Of a stretch of DNA of 64,000 nucleotides, positions 46,914-58,774 are shown one piece after another. The position numbers were made by a program, and so were the translations under genes. Position 1 is the stretch's first letter. Each line of letters begins with the position of its first letter. The notes under the pieces were generated by a model. It ran no database searches and was not told where the DNA came from. It saw nothing but the letters and a program-made list of their open reading frames with translations. The stretch comes from Platanthera guangdongensis (taxonomy: Eukaryota > Streptophyta > Magnoliopsida > Asparagales > Orchidaceae): NCBI GenBank assembly GCA_039583875.1, contig CM077147.1:107306124-107370123 (forward strand), in the 5' to 3' direction.

Positions 46914-48358
46914 TCACTTGTCAATGCAAGAAATTTTCAAGGCTTCCAGATCCCGAATAAGCCGCTCGTCGTTCATTTGTAACCAATTGGCTCGCGTATG
47001 GGTCATACGGGTCAAAGCATTAGCCACAACGTTCTCCTTCCTAGGAATATAATGAATCTTGTAGGTGTAGTCCCCAAGGAACTCCATCCACCTTCGTTGA
47101 TGCATGTTCAGATCCTTTTCATCTATCAAATACTTCAGTATCTTATGATCTGAATATATATCGACCTTAACCCCATACAGATAATGCCTCCAAAGCTTAA
47201 GAGCGAAAACCACGTCCGCCAACTACAAGTCATGGACCGGGTAATTCCTCTCATGCACCTTCAACTGGCGCGATCCATAGGCTATCACCTTTCCATGTTG
47301 AAGCAGAACATAGCCTAATCCACTCCCAGAGGCATCAATGTAAATCTCAAAGCCCTCTGAACCACGTGGCGAACATAAGACAGGTATCATGGTCAGATGA
47401 CACTTTAATTCTTCGAAATCTTGTGCGCACTTCGGTGACCAAACAAACTTCTGATCCTTCCTTGTCAAAGTAGTGAGGGGCAGTGCTATACACGATAAGT
47501 CCTCCACGAAGCGCCTGTAATAGTCGGCAAGCCCCAGAAAACTCCTGACTTCCGACATAGTAGACATCACGGGCCTCTCCCGTATCGTAGCTACCTTCAC
47601 CGGATCTACTGTAATTCCCTCACCACTAACCACGCGACCAAGGAACGCTACCGAGGATAGCCAAAACTCACATTTGGAGAACTTAGCATACAGTTGGTTC
47701 TCCTCAAGGTCTCCAAAACCATACAAAGATGCTTGAAATGATCCTCCTCTCACTGTGAGTACACCAGTATGTCATCAATGAAGACTATCACGAACTGGTC
47801 CAAGTATACTCTGAACGCCCTGTTCATCAAATCCATAAACATGGATGGCATATTCATCAGTCCAAACGGCATGATGGTGAATTCATAATGCCCATAACGA
47901 ATGCTGAAAGCAGTCTTAGGAATGTCACTTTCCTTAATTCTCAGCTGATAGTACCCGGATTTCAAATCTAGCTTCGAGTACACAGTCGACCTGACCAACT
48001 GATAGAACAAATCATCAATCCTCAGGATCGGATATTTATTCTTCTCTGTCAGCTTATTCAACTCTCGGTAATCAATACACAGTCTTAATCTTTCGTCCTT
48101 CTTCTTAACAAAAAAGACTAGTGCGCTCCAAGGCAACGAACTTGGATGTACATACCCATGATCTAATAGCTCTTGCAGTTGTACCTTCAATTTCTTCATC
48201 TCCTTAGGATCTAAGCAGTACAGGGAGCGTGACATAGGGTTAGCACCTGGCACCAGCTCGATGGTGAAGTCGATCTCACGCAGAGGTGGGGATCCAGGGA
48301 GATTTTCAGGAAAAACATCAGAAAAATCTGATACAACCAGGATACTATCCAGACTTGG
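46914..48358 (-). pseudogene. B2 reverse transcriptase and RNase H
   Basis: From the D junction: [46 protein letters not shown], and the catalytic loop [10 protein letters not shown] (ending about 47755), all in one frame. A TGA and then a 1-nt deletion near 47715 shift to the next frame ([14 protein letters not shown]...). RNase H has [11 protein letters not shown] and VVANALTRM. An open frame reaching 48421 takes its first residues from the D LTR and is chimeric. Confidence 0.9.
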
Positions 48359-48363
48359 TTTGG

Positions 48364-49994
48364 TGTTGGAATCCCAATTTTGATTTGGGCTAGGTTCACT
48401 TCTTAGGTTGTATTGACCCATGATGTATATTTAGGGTCACTAGTTTTTCTTTTCTAAGTTTTAGGTCAGTCCCTTAAGTGTCAAATTTCATGGACCTGCC
48501 TGATGTGGACTTCAGATTCAAGACTTAGAAGATTTTCAGTTGTCTGGAAATTAGTTCGACGTTCGTCGAACTCAGCTCGATGAACTTAGAGCTCAGGTCG
48601 ACGATATTCATCAGAAGGATATATTCTGTGGTCGATATTTTCTCCCAGACTGGTTCTCAGTTCGACTAATTCTGTTTGTTCAAGTTCTATGGTCGACGAT
48701 CTTTGAGTGCAGAACAGATTCTCAGGTCGACGTTCTTGGAGCACAGAATCAGTTGTTTATATTCAGTGTTTGCTTCACAGAGCTCAGGTCGACGAACAGG
48801 ATTTTTTAGGTCAATGTTCTCTGAGTGCAAGTCGACGAAAACTGTTCTCTGGTCGACGAATTCTATAAGCTGTCTGTTCTTTATTCTTTCCTTATCTATT
48901 CCCTCTCTACTATTATTCTAAGTCATAAATTCCCTGAGTAATCAATGCTTATATTCCCTATGAATATAGTCGTTCCTGGCAGCATTGATTATGGTATTCA
49001 TTAGAGGATTTATTTGACATATTTCTCGGGACAGTTAGGGAAACGAATAATGACAGACATGCTAGCCGTTTTCCTTCCCTGTTTTCCAGCAAGGCATTAA
49101 TTGCAGTGATTCAAATTTCGAAGAAATATTGGTTGTCAAAGAGAATATAGAGAGAATATTTTTGAAAAGGATACACAAACTGAGAACAGCAACATAATTC
49201 TTTTAGAGCAAAAATTGCATAGAGATATTCTTAGCAAGAGCAGAAACTTTATAGCAGCTCAAAAATCCTCATCTCTCACTTTGCTCTCAAGAAGATAGAA
49301 GAAGAACAACACAAACTGATCAAGATTCTTCTTCATCTTCGCCTTCCAATACTTTGTTGAGACAATATAGATTCATTCATCTAAAGTTCCTGATCTGTTT
49401 TTCACAAGTTGAAGACCTACACAGTCCTGGACAAAGCTTCTCAATCCTGAACAACTCTACAACTCAGGGGGAGCTTTGACAAGATCTGGAATCCACACAA
49501 AGTATTCTCAAAGTGGTTTTGAGAAAAGAGAAGACTAAATCACCTTCTTTCCCATCCCACTGTACAGGGCTTTAAGTCCCTTCAAAAGTTAACCTGGTTC
49601 ACAAGTCACCTTCCAAAAGACTTGAGTTTGGTTTTTGGGCACCTGATCAAAAGCTCAAAGGGTTGTGATATTTCCTTTCAAATAGATATTGTGGTGGCAG
49701 TCACTTGATCAAACCCTGTAGTGGATTCCTACCAGGGTGGTAGAAGAGTGGATGTACCTAGTTGGGGAACCACTATAAAATTCTTGTGTTGTCTGTGTGT
49801 TTGTTGTTTTCCATTTTGTTTTGTGTTGTGGTAGCTTAGTGTTGCTTTTCTTTGTTCTCTTAGCTATTATTATATCACTTATTTTATCACCTAACTTTAT
49901 AATTGTAAAAGGCTGCAAAGGAATTTTTAATTAACTCTATTCACCCCCCCCCCCCCTCTAGAGTTAACTAGAGATTACTCTCCCTTTTCTTTCA
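48364..49994 (+). repeat. D 5' LTR (1631 bp)
   Basis: TGTTGGA...TTTCA. Contains a TCGACGAA array (about 48558-48865, at least five exact TCGACGA), including the dyad TTCGTCGA-ACTCAGC-TCGATGAA near 48573, and a 13-C run before ctctagag near the 3' end (13 C also in the 3' LTR). Confidence 0.9.
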
Positions 49995-49996
49995 AT

Positions 49997-50012
49997 TGGT
50001 ATCAAAGCGAGG
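49997..50012 (+). other. D primer-binding site
   Basis: tggtatcaaagcgagg, 2 nt after the LTR. Confidence 0.85.
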
Positions 50013-50106
50013 TTAGTCATTTTTATTTTTAACAGGCTAACACCTACAGTAACCAAGATCCTAAGATAATCTATGATTAAATCTTGTTCCTTTCACACTT
50101 GATATC

Positions 50107-51210
50107 ATGGCACAAAACAAGGATTGTGCAAGCACCAGACCTCCAGTGTGCAACTTGAATAAGTTTGCTATCTCGAAAGCTAGAATAAAACTCTATATGA
50201 ACTCTATTGATGAAGACATATTCAATTCAATTTTGACAGGACCACCAACTCCAGTGGCTTCCACCCCATCTACTTCAATAAATCTGAGTGTTGTTCCACC
50301 TCCAGATTGGACAGATGCATAGAAGAAAGCTAAGATTGCATATGCCAAATCTATGAATATTCTAGCTCAGACTATGTCTGATGATATATTTCAAAAGGTG
50401 GCTGAGTGCACTTTAGCATAAGCCATCTGGGGTTCTCTAAATCAGATGGTGGCTGGATCTGCTGATGAGAGAAAGGATAGGAGATCCAATCTCATCTCAC
50501 AATATGAGAACTTCAAGAAAGATGAAGCTGAGTTATTGAATGATATGTACAACAAGATTAGCTCAATCATCAATGAGCTAAAGATCTTGGACAAGGACAT
50601 CACTTTGACAGAAGTCAATGATAAAATCCTTATGTGTTTCCCTACCACATGGTATTCAAGAATCTGGCCAATCAGAGAAGTCAAAAGCATGACAGAAATC
50701 TCTACTGAATCACTTCTTGGAAAGCTCAAATCCTATGAGTAATTAATGAAGACCCGAGAAGCAGTAGCTGAACAGAAGACTCTAACACATATCAGGAAGG
50801 AGCACAACATTGCATTCATGGCTGCTGAATAATCTGAAGGGACTCCAGTCAATGATGAGCTGATGAGCCTCTTTGCCAAAATATTCTTCAAGATGGCAAA
50901 GAAGGACTTCAGAAGAAAGTCATCAAGGCAAGATGATAAGCCAAGGTATGACAAGACTCCATCTAATGAAAGTGTCTATTTTGGATGCAAGAAGCCTGGA
51001 CACTTCATCTCAGAATGTCCAGAAACTGTGAAGAAGGACAGGAGAAGAGAAAAGGATTCCAGAAGAACACATCATAGCAAGCCCTCCTCCAGCAAACACA
51101 AGAGGAAGGAGAAAGGGTTTGTTGCAGAAACCTGGAGTGATACTGAGGAAGAGACATCATCCTCCAACTCCAGTGATGATGAAGAAGAAGAGAAGGAAAA
51201 GAAGTTTGCC
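50107..51210 (+). pseudogene. D gag
   Basis: Starts MAQNKDCASTRPPVCNLN and stays in one frame to 51210 with in-frame stops at 50320, about 50418, 50740 and 50830. The core matches copia gag (DERKDRRSNLISQYENFK, LNDMYNKISSIINEL, LLGKLKSYE). The knuckle near 50980 reads Y-x2-C-x4-H-x4-C: the first Cys is Tyr. Then a Lys/Ser-rich and acidic tail. A missing base at about 51211 moves the rest to the next frame. Confidence 0.85.
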
Positions 51211-52256
51211 TAATGGCAATAGATAATTCCAGCAGTCAGCCAGAGGCTGAAGCTTCAGAGGATGAAAGATCTCTGTCTGCAGAGGATCAGGTAATAGCAT
51301 ACTATGATTTCAATTCAGAAGAATTTAAAACTGAATTTAAAAATTTGTGCTTAGATCTAATAGACTCTGAGAAGGAAATCAAACTTATCAGAGAAAGATT
51401 AACTGAATAAGATAAGTACATTGCTGAAAATGCTAAACTAACAGATGAACTTATCTCAGCAAATGAACAAATTATTTTCTTAAAAACTGAATTAAGCAAA
51501 GCCAAGAAATTAGAAGAATCACTTAATGGTAGAAGTTTAAAACTATTAGATATAACTAGTACTCAAAATCCGAGGGCAAATAACATTAAACTAGGACTAG
51601 GTGCATCATCTAGTGAACCATCAATAATCCAGAAGAATCATTTATCTAAATCTGTAAATTTCATTTCAGATAAGGGTATGAAGAATATTGACCAAGTAAA
51701 CAAATTAAATTAAGTTTTAAAACAAATGGAACTCAAACAAAAATATAAGAACAACAAGAAAAATAACTACAACAATGTTCAACAGATTTCATCGAACTCA
51801 GATCGACGAAATATGTACAGTTCGTCGACCTCAGAACGACGAACTTCGAACGCCAACTATAATAATAGTTATTCTTTGATCCATGATCGATGAAACTAGT
51901 ATAGTTCGTCGACCAGAGATCGATGATATTGGTGCCCTGAGAATGAATACTTTCATTCTTCGAGCAGAGATCGAAGATCTTATACCAATTCGTCGACCTC
52001 AGTTCGACGAACATACTAAAGTTCGTTGATCCCAGATCAATCTTGCAGAAACTTCAACTCCAATAGAAAGTAAAATAATCACTTTAATTAACCTAGGGAG
52101 AATATCAACCCATTCACCTAATGGATAATTTCTCCCAGAAGATTTCACCCCTTAGGGTATAAAAGCCAACCTGAATGTTCTTACATTTTCAGTTTTTCTT
52201 ATGAAAATAAACAAGGACCAAAGGTGACCTGGGTCAAGAACATTTAAGTTATTTTC
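51211..52256 (+). pseudogene. D gag extension and gag-protease linker with dyad array
   Basis: 51213-51720 encodes an acidic, coiled-coil-like Glu/Lys/Leu-rich segment. 51788-52040 is an array of about six TTCGTCGA-N7-TCGACGAA dyads read as Ser/Thr/Arg-rich peptide (SSTSERRTS type). Protease begins soon after. Several stops. A long Gag tail is usual in Sireviruses; the array is the same motif found in the LTRs. Confidence 0.7.
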
Positions 52257-53811
52257 TTGCATGTGAAGAACTATCCTATCACTCAAAATAAGTGGTATCT
52301 GGATAGTGGGTGCTCAAAGCACATGACTGGATGCAAGGAAAGCCTAATCAATTTCAAGGCAAAGCTGGGTCTAAGAGTGATCTTTGGAGATTCTAGCTTT
52401 GGACAAACTGAAGGCTATGGAGACTTCAACAGTGGAGTTGTCACTTTCAGAAAAGTGGCATATGTAAATGGTCTCAAACATAACCTAATATCCATAAGTC
52501 GGTTATGTGATGCAGGTTATCTGGTTTGCTTTACTAATTCCAAATGTATTATTTCTTCAAATAACCAAACTGTTTTAACAGGTTGTAGACAAGGGAATAT
52601 ATACCTAGTAAACTTTAACTCTGCTAGTTCAGAACTATGTTTATTCAATCAAGTTAGTAATAACAATATTCTTTGGCATAAGAGACTAGGTCATGTTAAC
52701 CTTAAGAACATCTCTAAGTTATCTAGGGACAACCTTGTCAGAGGATTGCCTTCTGGCCCCTACAAGAAGGAAAGTCTATGCAAGGCTTATCAAGAAGGCA
52801 AGCAAACTAAAAATAGCTTTAAGTCAATTAATAAGAGTGACTCGCCTAAGATTCTGTACTTGCTACATATGGATCTTTTTGGACCCATTGTTGTACAAAG
52901 CTCAGGAGGGAAGTCTTACACTCTAGTTATTGTAGATGACTTCTTTAGATTCTCTTGGGTGTTCTTCTTGAGAAATAAGTCAGATAACTTTAAAGTCCTT
53001 ACAGACTTTCTTAAGAGCATAAGCATTGAGTATTCTACTCCAATTACATTTATCAGAAGTGATCATGGTACTGAGTTTGAATCTCTTCCCATACAAAGAT
53101 TCTGTGAGGAGGAAGGTATCAGCCATTGTTTCTCTGCTCCTAAAACTCCTCAACAAAATGGGGAGCAGAAAGGAAAAACAGAACCCTCATTGAATCTGCA
53201 GGAACATTGCTTGCAGATGCACACATGCCCCTATCCTTTTGGCTAGAGGCTATGAGCACAGTAAACTATGTGATGAATAGAAGTTTGATACACAAAGTTA
53301 AGGGTAAGACTATGAATTACTCAAAGGAAAGAAACCTAAAATTGATTACTTTAGAATTTTTGGGTGTAGATATTTCATTCATATCAATAATAAGAAACAC
53401 ATTAGAAAATTTGAAGCTAAAGCTACAGAGGGAATGTTTCTTGGATATTCCCAAATTAGCAAGGCTTATAGGGTTTTCAATAAATCATCCTTAAAAATGG
53501 AAGAATCTGTACATATTTCTTTAGATGAAGCTAACATGTATTATAAGGAGAAGGATTCTTCTACCTCAGATCTATTGCAGGTACCTCACTTGTGTGAGAA
53601 ATTGGGTGAGTTAAATCTTACACAAAAGGTCATATCACATCCTCCTCCACAAGCTAATGAAGACAGTGAAGAAGAATTTTTGGAGGTGGTTGAACCTCCT
53701 TCAACAACAGACATTATTCCACAAGAGAAATCAACTCCAAATGTTGTTGCTGAACCAACTCCACCCACTGACCTTATCACACAAGGGATCACCCTAGATC
53801 TCAAGTGATTG
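52257..53811 (+). pseudogene. D protease and integrase
   Basis: Protease: KWYLDSGCSKHMTG at about 52290. Integrase: WHKRLGHVNLKNI then C-x2-Y (second Cys of HHCC replaced by Tyr, near 52785), catalytic Asp in LLHMDLFGP, Asp in FIRSDHGTEFE. The catalytic Glu region follows PKTPQQNG but a frameshift at about 53160 removes it. The C-terminal GYSQISKAYRVFN and EESVHISLDE segments are in a third frame (53434-53808). Confidence 0.88.
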
Positions 53812-55414
53812 GGGACATGTTAGTAGGTGTACAGACAAGACATCAACTCAACCAAGATGTGATACATGCCTATTTCCTCTCTCAAGTTGAACCTTAATCC
53901 ATAAATGATGCAGAGCATGATGCCCACTGGATTATTGCAATGCAAGAGGAGCTTAATCAATTTGAGAGATGTAGAGTTTGGGACTTAGTTCCAAGGACCA
54001 AAGGCTATCCATTAATTGGAACCAAGTGGGTATTCAGAAATAAACTTAATGCCCAAGGTGTAATTGTGAGAAACAAGTCTAGGCTTATTGCTCAAGGATA
54101 TAGGCAAGAGGAAGGCATTGACTATGATCAAACCTTTGCTCCTGTTACAAGGCTAGAAGCAATCAGGATTTTTCTTGCTTATGCTGCTTTTAAGAAGTTT
54201 AAAGTCTACCAGATGGATGTCAAGAGTGCTTTCTTGAATGAAAAACTAAAGGAAGAGGTTTATGTTGAACAACCCCCAGGTTATATCTCTTCTACTCATC
54301 CCTCATATGTTTTTAAATTATATAAAGCTCTTTATGGTCTAAATCAAGCTCCAAGAGCTTGGTATGAGACCTTAGCTAGCTTCTTATTAGAGCACAAGTT
54401 CTCTAGATGCATGGTAGATAGGACTCTTTTTACTAAGATTCATCATGATAAAATTTTGGTAGTACAAATATATGCAGATGACATCATTTTTAGCTCCACA
54501 GATCCAAACTATGCAAGAGATTCTCTGATCTAATGCATTCAAAGATTGAGATGAGTAGCATGGGAGAGCTATCAGACTTCCTTGGCCTACAAGTGAAGCA
54601 ATCCCCTGGTGGCATATTGATATCCCAATCTAAATATGCAAATGAGCTTATTAAGAAACTTGGGATGGCTGATGCCTCCTCTATGAAAACTCCCATGCCT
54701 GCTAATGTTGTGATTGACTCTGATGAACATGGAAAACCAGTTGATCAGACCAAGTATAGGGCCATTATTGTATCCCTACTCTATCTTACAGCAAGTAGAC
54801 CAGACATCATGTTTGCTACATATCTTTGTGTTAGGTTCCAAGTGAGCCCTAAGGAATCTCATATTATTTGCATTAAAAGGATTTTGAGATATATAAAGGA
54901 TTGCCCTAATTTAGGACTCTGGTATCCAACAGAGTCAGCATTTGAGCTTACTGGATTTTCTGATGCTGACTATGCTGGATGTAGAGTGGACAGGAAAAGC
55001 ATATCAGGAACATGTCAGTTCCTTGGTGATAGGCTTGTGTCTTGGTTTTGTAAAAAGCAAACATCAGTGTCCACCTCAACTGCAGAGGCTGAATACATTA
55101 CAGCTGGCAGTTGTTGTTCACAAATTTTGTGGATACAAAACCAACTACCTGATTATGGATACAACTTAAATAATTCAACCATATTTTGTGATAGTACCTG
55201 TGCAATTTCTATTGCACATAATATAGTGCATCATAGTAGGACAAAGCATAAGATATAAGACATCATTTCATAAGAGACTGTGGACAAACAGAAAATTAAC
55301 CTTGAATTTATCTACACTGATTTACAAATGACAGATATTCTCACCAAGCCCTTAGATGAATCTAAACATTTGTTCTTTCTAAATCAGTTAGGAATGATAG
55401 ATGGAAAGGCTTAA
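53812..55414 (+). pseudogene. D reverse transcriptase and RNase H
   Basis: [46 protein letters not shown], and an intact catalytic YADD (near 54475). A frameshift at about 54533 leads to SSMGELSDFLGLQV and LLYLTASRPDI. RNase H acids are present: FSDADYAG, TSTAEAEYIT, IFCDSTCAI. Ends DILTKPLDE...GKA with TAA at 55412-55414. The best preserved copia RT in the window. Confidence 0.9.
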
Positions 55415-55795
55415 TTTTAAATCTATCCTTAGTGTAAACGATCTGGAAACAATTCGTCGACTAGAGATCGACGATTTGCAAACTTATCGTTGGGAGTTCG
55501 TCGACCGGAGATAGACAAAATCTTTATGTGAAGTCAGTTTCATCGAACTGAGATCGACGATCCTGCTTCAGGAAATATTTCTGAGGACGACGGAATATCT
55601 CCATTTCTTCAGTCTGAGATCGACGAATTTATCTCTTCATGAAATTTTTCGTCGACCTGAGATCGAAGAATTTTCTTTTCGCAGGACGAAGCTTGTTGTT
55701 TCACATTCTGAAAAACCTTATAACCAGGTTTTCTTCGAGCTCAATCTCGCGCTTTCAGTTCTCTTGCACTTGATCTCTCTCTTTTTCTATTGTAG
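55415..55795 (+). other. D pol-env spacer with dyads and splice-acceptor-like end
   Basis: Non-coding. Four or five TTCGTCGA-N7-TCGACGAA variants, for example TCGTCGA 55454-55460 with TCGACGA 55468-55474, and 55648-55670. Ends with a pyrimidine tract and ttgtag at 55790-55795, 6 nt before the env-like ATG. Confidence 0.75.
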
Positions 55796-55801
55796 GTGAT
55801 C

Positions 55802-58593
55802 ATGGCAAATTCAGCAAGCGCTCTCGCAGCAATGAAATTCGACATGGGTTTTGACTTCGACTTCGATTCGTTTCAATTCTCAGATCAAATCTTAATTGAT
55901 ATTCTAAAGTTGGTTGAAGATCTACAGTTAAATAATCTTATGACTACCAGGATAAAGGTTGCGGCGACTGAAATTCGAGAATGGGTCTACACTCTATCAG
56001 CTCCAGATGTTGATACGCTGATTGGAACAATTTTGGGTAATGTTGTTTCACTTACCCTTGATGTTTTAACTGAAATCTTTAGCTTATTGAATGGAGAAGA
56101 GGATTTATAAATCGATTCTTCTGAGTTTGATGAAATGCTGCATCAAATGGGTTATTCTGGTGACAACCCTAACAAATTGTTGAAGAAACATCTATCTGCA
56201 GATTATAAGTTCCTGGCAGATGTTGTTGGAAAGGTTCTGCTGGGCAAACACACCGCCCATGGTTACATAACTAGACAACAGTTCCATGTGATGAGTGCAG
56301 TGGCAAACAAGAAGGCAGTGAACCGGGCCAAAATTATGTTTGAATTAATTAAGAAGAAAAACACAAAGAAAGAGGTGTGTTTTGGAAGAATTCTGGGAAT
56401 CTTCCTTCATGTCAAGGCTGCTAAATCCCTAGTCTACCCGACTATATTCATAAATGCCTCTGAGAGGCTTACCTGTGCCTTGTTTGGCAGGTGGGAGAGG
56501 AACATCCCTAGGCCATCCAGGGCTTATTATTCCAAAACTTCTGAGGGTACAAGGGATGATCCAGCCACTCCCCACCCTGCTGAAGATGTTCCACCTCCAC
56601 CTCTACCACCTCAGCTTTCCTAATTCATTTATCTTCACCAGTTCATACCAAACTCCATACTCCTACACCTCAATCATCTCCAGTGCATCGTCCACAAACT
56701 CATATTCACTGTCCAACCCCAACTCCATCACAACATAGTGCACCACCCTCATCTTCTCTACCACAACATCTATCTAACACTCCACTTTCCAACCCTCTCT
56801 CTCCACCTTCCTTTGAACTACTATCATCATCCATTCATACCCCATCTTCACCAGATGTGTAAATGCCAGATTCTCTACCTTCTCCTCCACCATCATATTT
56901 CATCTATTCTATTGTATCCACTCAGACACCTTCTGATTTCATGCAATTGGACCCCCTTTCATTCCACCTCTTCAGGAAATTCTCACTCCTCTCATCAAAA
57001 ACCGCATAGCAGAGGCTATTTTACCTCTTGCTTCTTTAATCTCATCTCTTGCTGCTCAAATTTTTGCCCTCTCTATCCCTCCTTCAGTCAGGGGCCTGGC
57101 TCTAGTGCTTACTGAACCCAAGCAGGGGGAGATACTCCATGAAGAAGTAGCTCTAGCTCCAGCAGAAGCAACAGCAGTAGCAGAAGCAGCAGCAGACACA
57201 GTTATCCCTACTGATTTAATTGATTTTATTGATCCTGATATAAATATGGATGAGACATATATAGCTGGAATAAACACTGTTGGTGATTATATTATCAATC
57301 CCACAGTAGATATTTTGAATTTGTTAAATATTTTTGATACAATTCATTTGAACTTTCTTCCAGAAAACAACCTAAATCCTTCTATGGCTATAGTTCCTTC
57401 CACTTCTCCAACAAGCTTCAAAGTTGTCGTGCAACTCAAGGTCAGCTTTGCAAGTATAGAGGCTCCAGTTATTCCATCTCCACCAAGAGAAGATTCTCTC
57501 ATTGTTTCATCCCATCCCAAAGCCATCTCTCCTCCAACATTCAAGATGGATGATAGTCCCATGCTAGATCTTGATGAGATCATGATGGCAGACATAGAAC
57601 AAGAGAATCTATTAGTTGTTGAAAACGCTACAGAATCAATTGTTCTACCTCTAGCTCCTCCTCAGGCTGAAAATTTGTTGATATCTGCAGAAGCTCTAAA
57701 GGAAATTAATGCCTTATATGATAATCCTTGGGGATCTTCTGATGATGAAGATGAGGAAGATGTTTTTGATGATGAGCCAAAGATTAAGAAGAAAGTTTCC
57801 AAGAAAAGAAAGGTTGTTCCTCAAGCTGCACCAAAACCTAATCTCACTCATGATAGCCCATATTATATTCTGCAAAATATCACTCCTTATAAGGGTATGC
57901 CAGCTTGGATTTGGATGTCAAAGAATGAGCAGAAAGCCAAGAGGAAAATAAGGGGATACTCTCCTCCTCCTTCTCAAAGATACAGGAAAGATCCTCCTCC
58001 TCCTCCTCCAATTTTTTTTGGTGCTTCAGGCAGCTACTCTCAAAGGTCTACCACATATTCTCAAACATACCAAAGACAACATGGTAGATCCTCTTCACAT
58101 TCTGGAAGTAGTCAGCAGAGGTACACATCAAGCAGGCATCAACAACAACAGCAACATCTACAACAAGCTCCTGAACATCAAAAAAACTGACAATCCAAAG
58201 AGGCCTGAATCTCCTCCTATTCCTTTTGAGGATCCCAAAACAGCTACTACTGCTAGAATAGACAGGTTCCAATAACTGGTTGGATTATCTATGATAAACA
58301 AGGCTAAAGCTTAAGGAAAGGATCCCTCATAGTATTCAACAATGTACAAATACAGGAAAGAGGAATTAAACAGGTATGCAAAAGCAAATAAGTTCTTTAA
58401 TGTAGATGATTATATGCAATTACATCCAGAGGTTGTTGTGCCAAGGGCCACATCTCTCAACATCATTGGATCTGCTGATATGACTATGAAAAAGAGTCAA
58501 GCAGCTAATCCTAACAGAGAGATCAAATTTACCCAGCCTGGTGTCAAAGAAAAGGAGGATAAGCAAAAGCAGACAATAAAGAAGAAGAAATGA
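55802..58593 (+). pseudogene. D env-like ORF, broken
   Basis: ATG at 55802 (MANSASALAAMKFDMG). One frame to 56623 with a TAA at 56108; this part includes QQFHVMSAVANKKAVNRAKI and a FGRILGIFLHVKA segment resembling proteins annotated in plant genomes as putative transposon proteins. A Pro-rich middle (56580-57000) is frameshifted. 57105-58190 is acidic, with a basic KIKKKVSKKRKVV stretch near 57783, then Ser/Gln-rich. The last part (to 58593, ending in KKK) is in a third frame. No signal peptide or clear membrane helix is visible. Sirevirus third ORFs are called env-like by position; a membrane role is not supported here. Confidence 0.65.
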
Positions 58594-58760
58594 GCATAAG
58601 CTGTTCAGTTTTATGTATGCCTAAACTGTTTATTCATTTACTGGCACAAAGCTGCATTGTATATATATCTTCTGCATGCTTTAAATCTTTTTGCCTGATA
58701 TATTTTTCTTTTGCTTTGTGAAATTTTTTTGTTTTCACTTTTTTTGAAGTAACCTCACCC

Positions 58761-58774
58761 AAATAGGGGGAGAT
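58761..58774 (+). other. D polypurine tract
   Basis: aaatagggggagat abuts TGTTGGA of the 3' LTR. Confidence 0.8.

Noticed and set aside
48364..48421. N-terminal extension of the B2 RT frame (start at 48421)
   Set aside because: The first residues come from the D LTR read backwards; it is a junction artefact.
49934..49956. 13-C run in the D LTR as a possible i-motif/G-quadruplex signal
   Set aside because: Similar C-rich tracts near LTR ends are common in copia LTRs of this type; length alone is not evidence.
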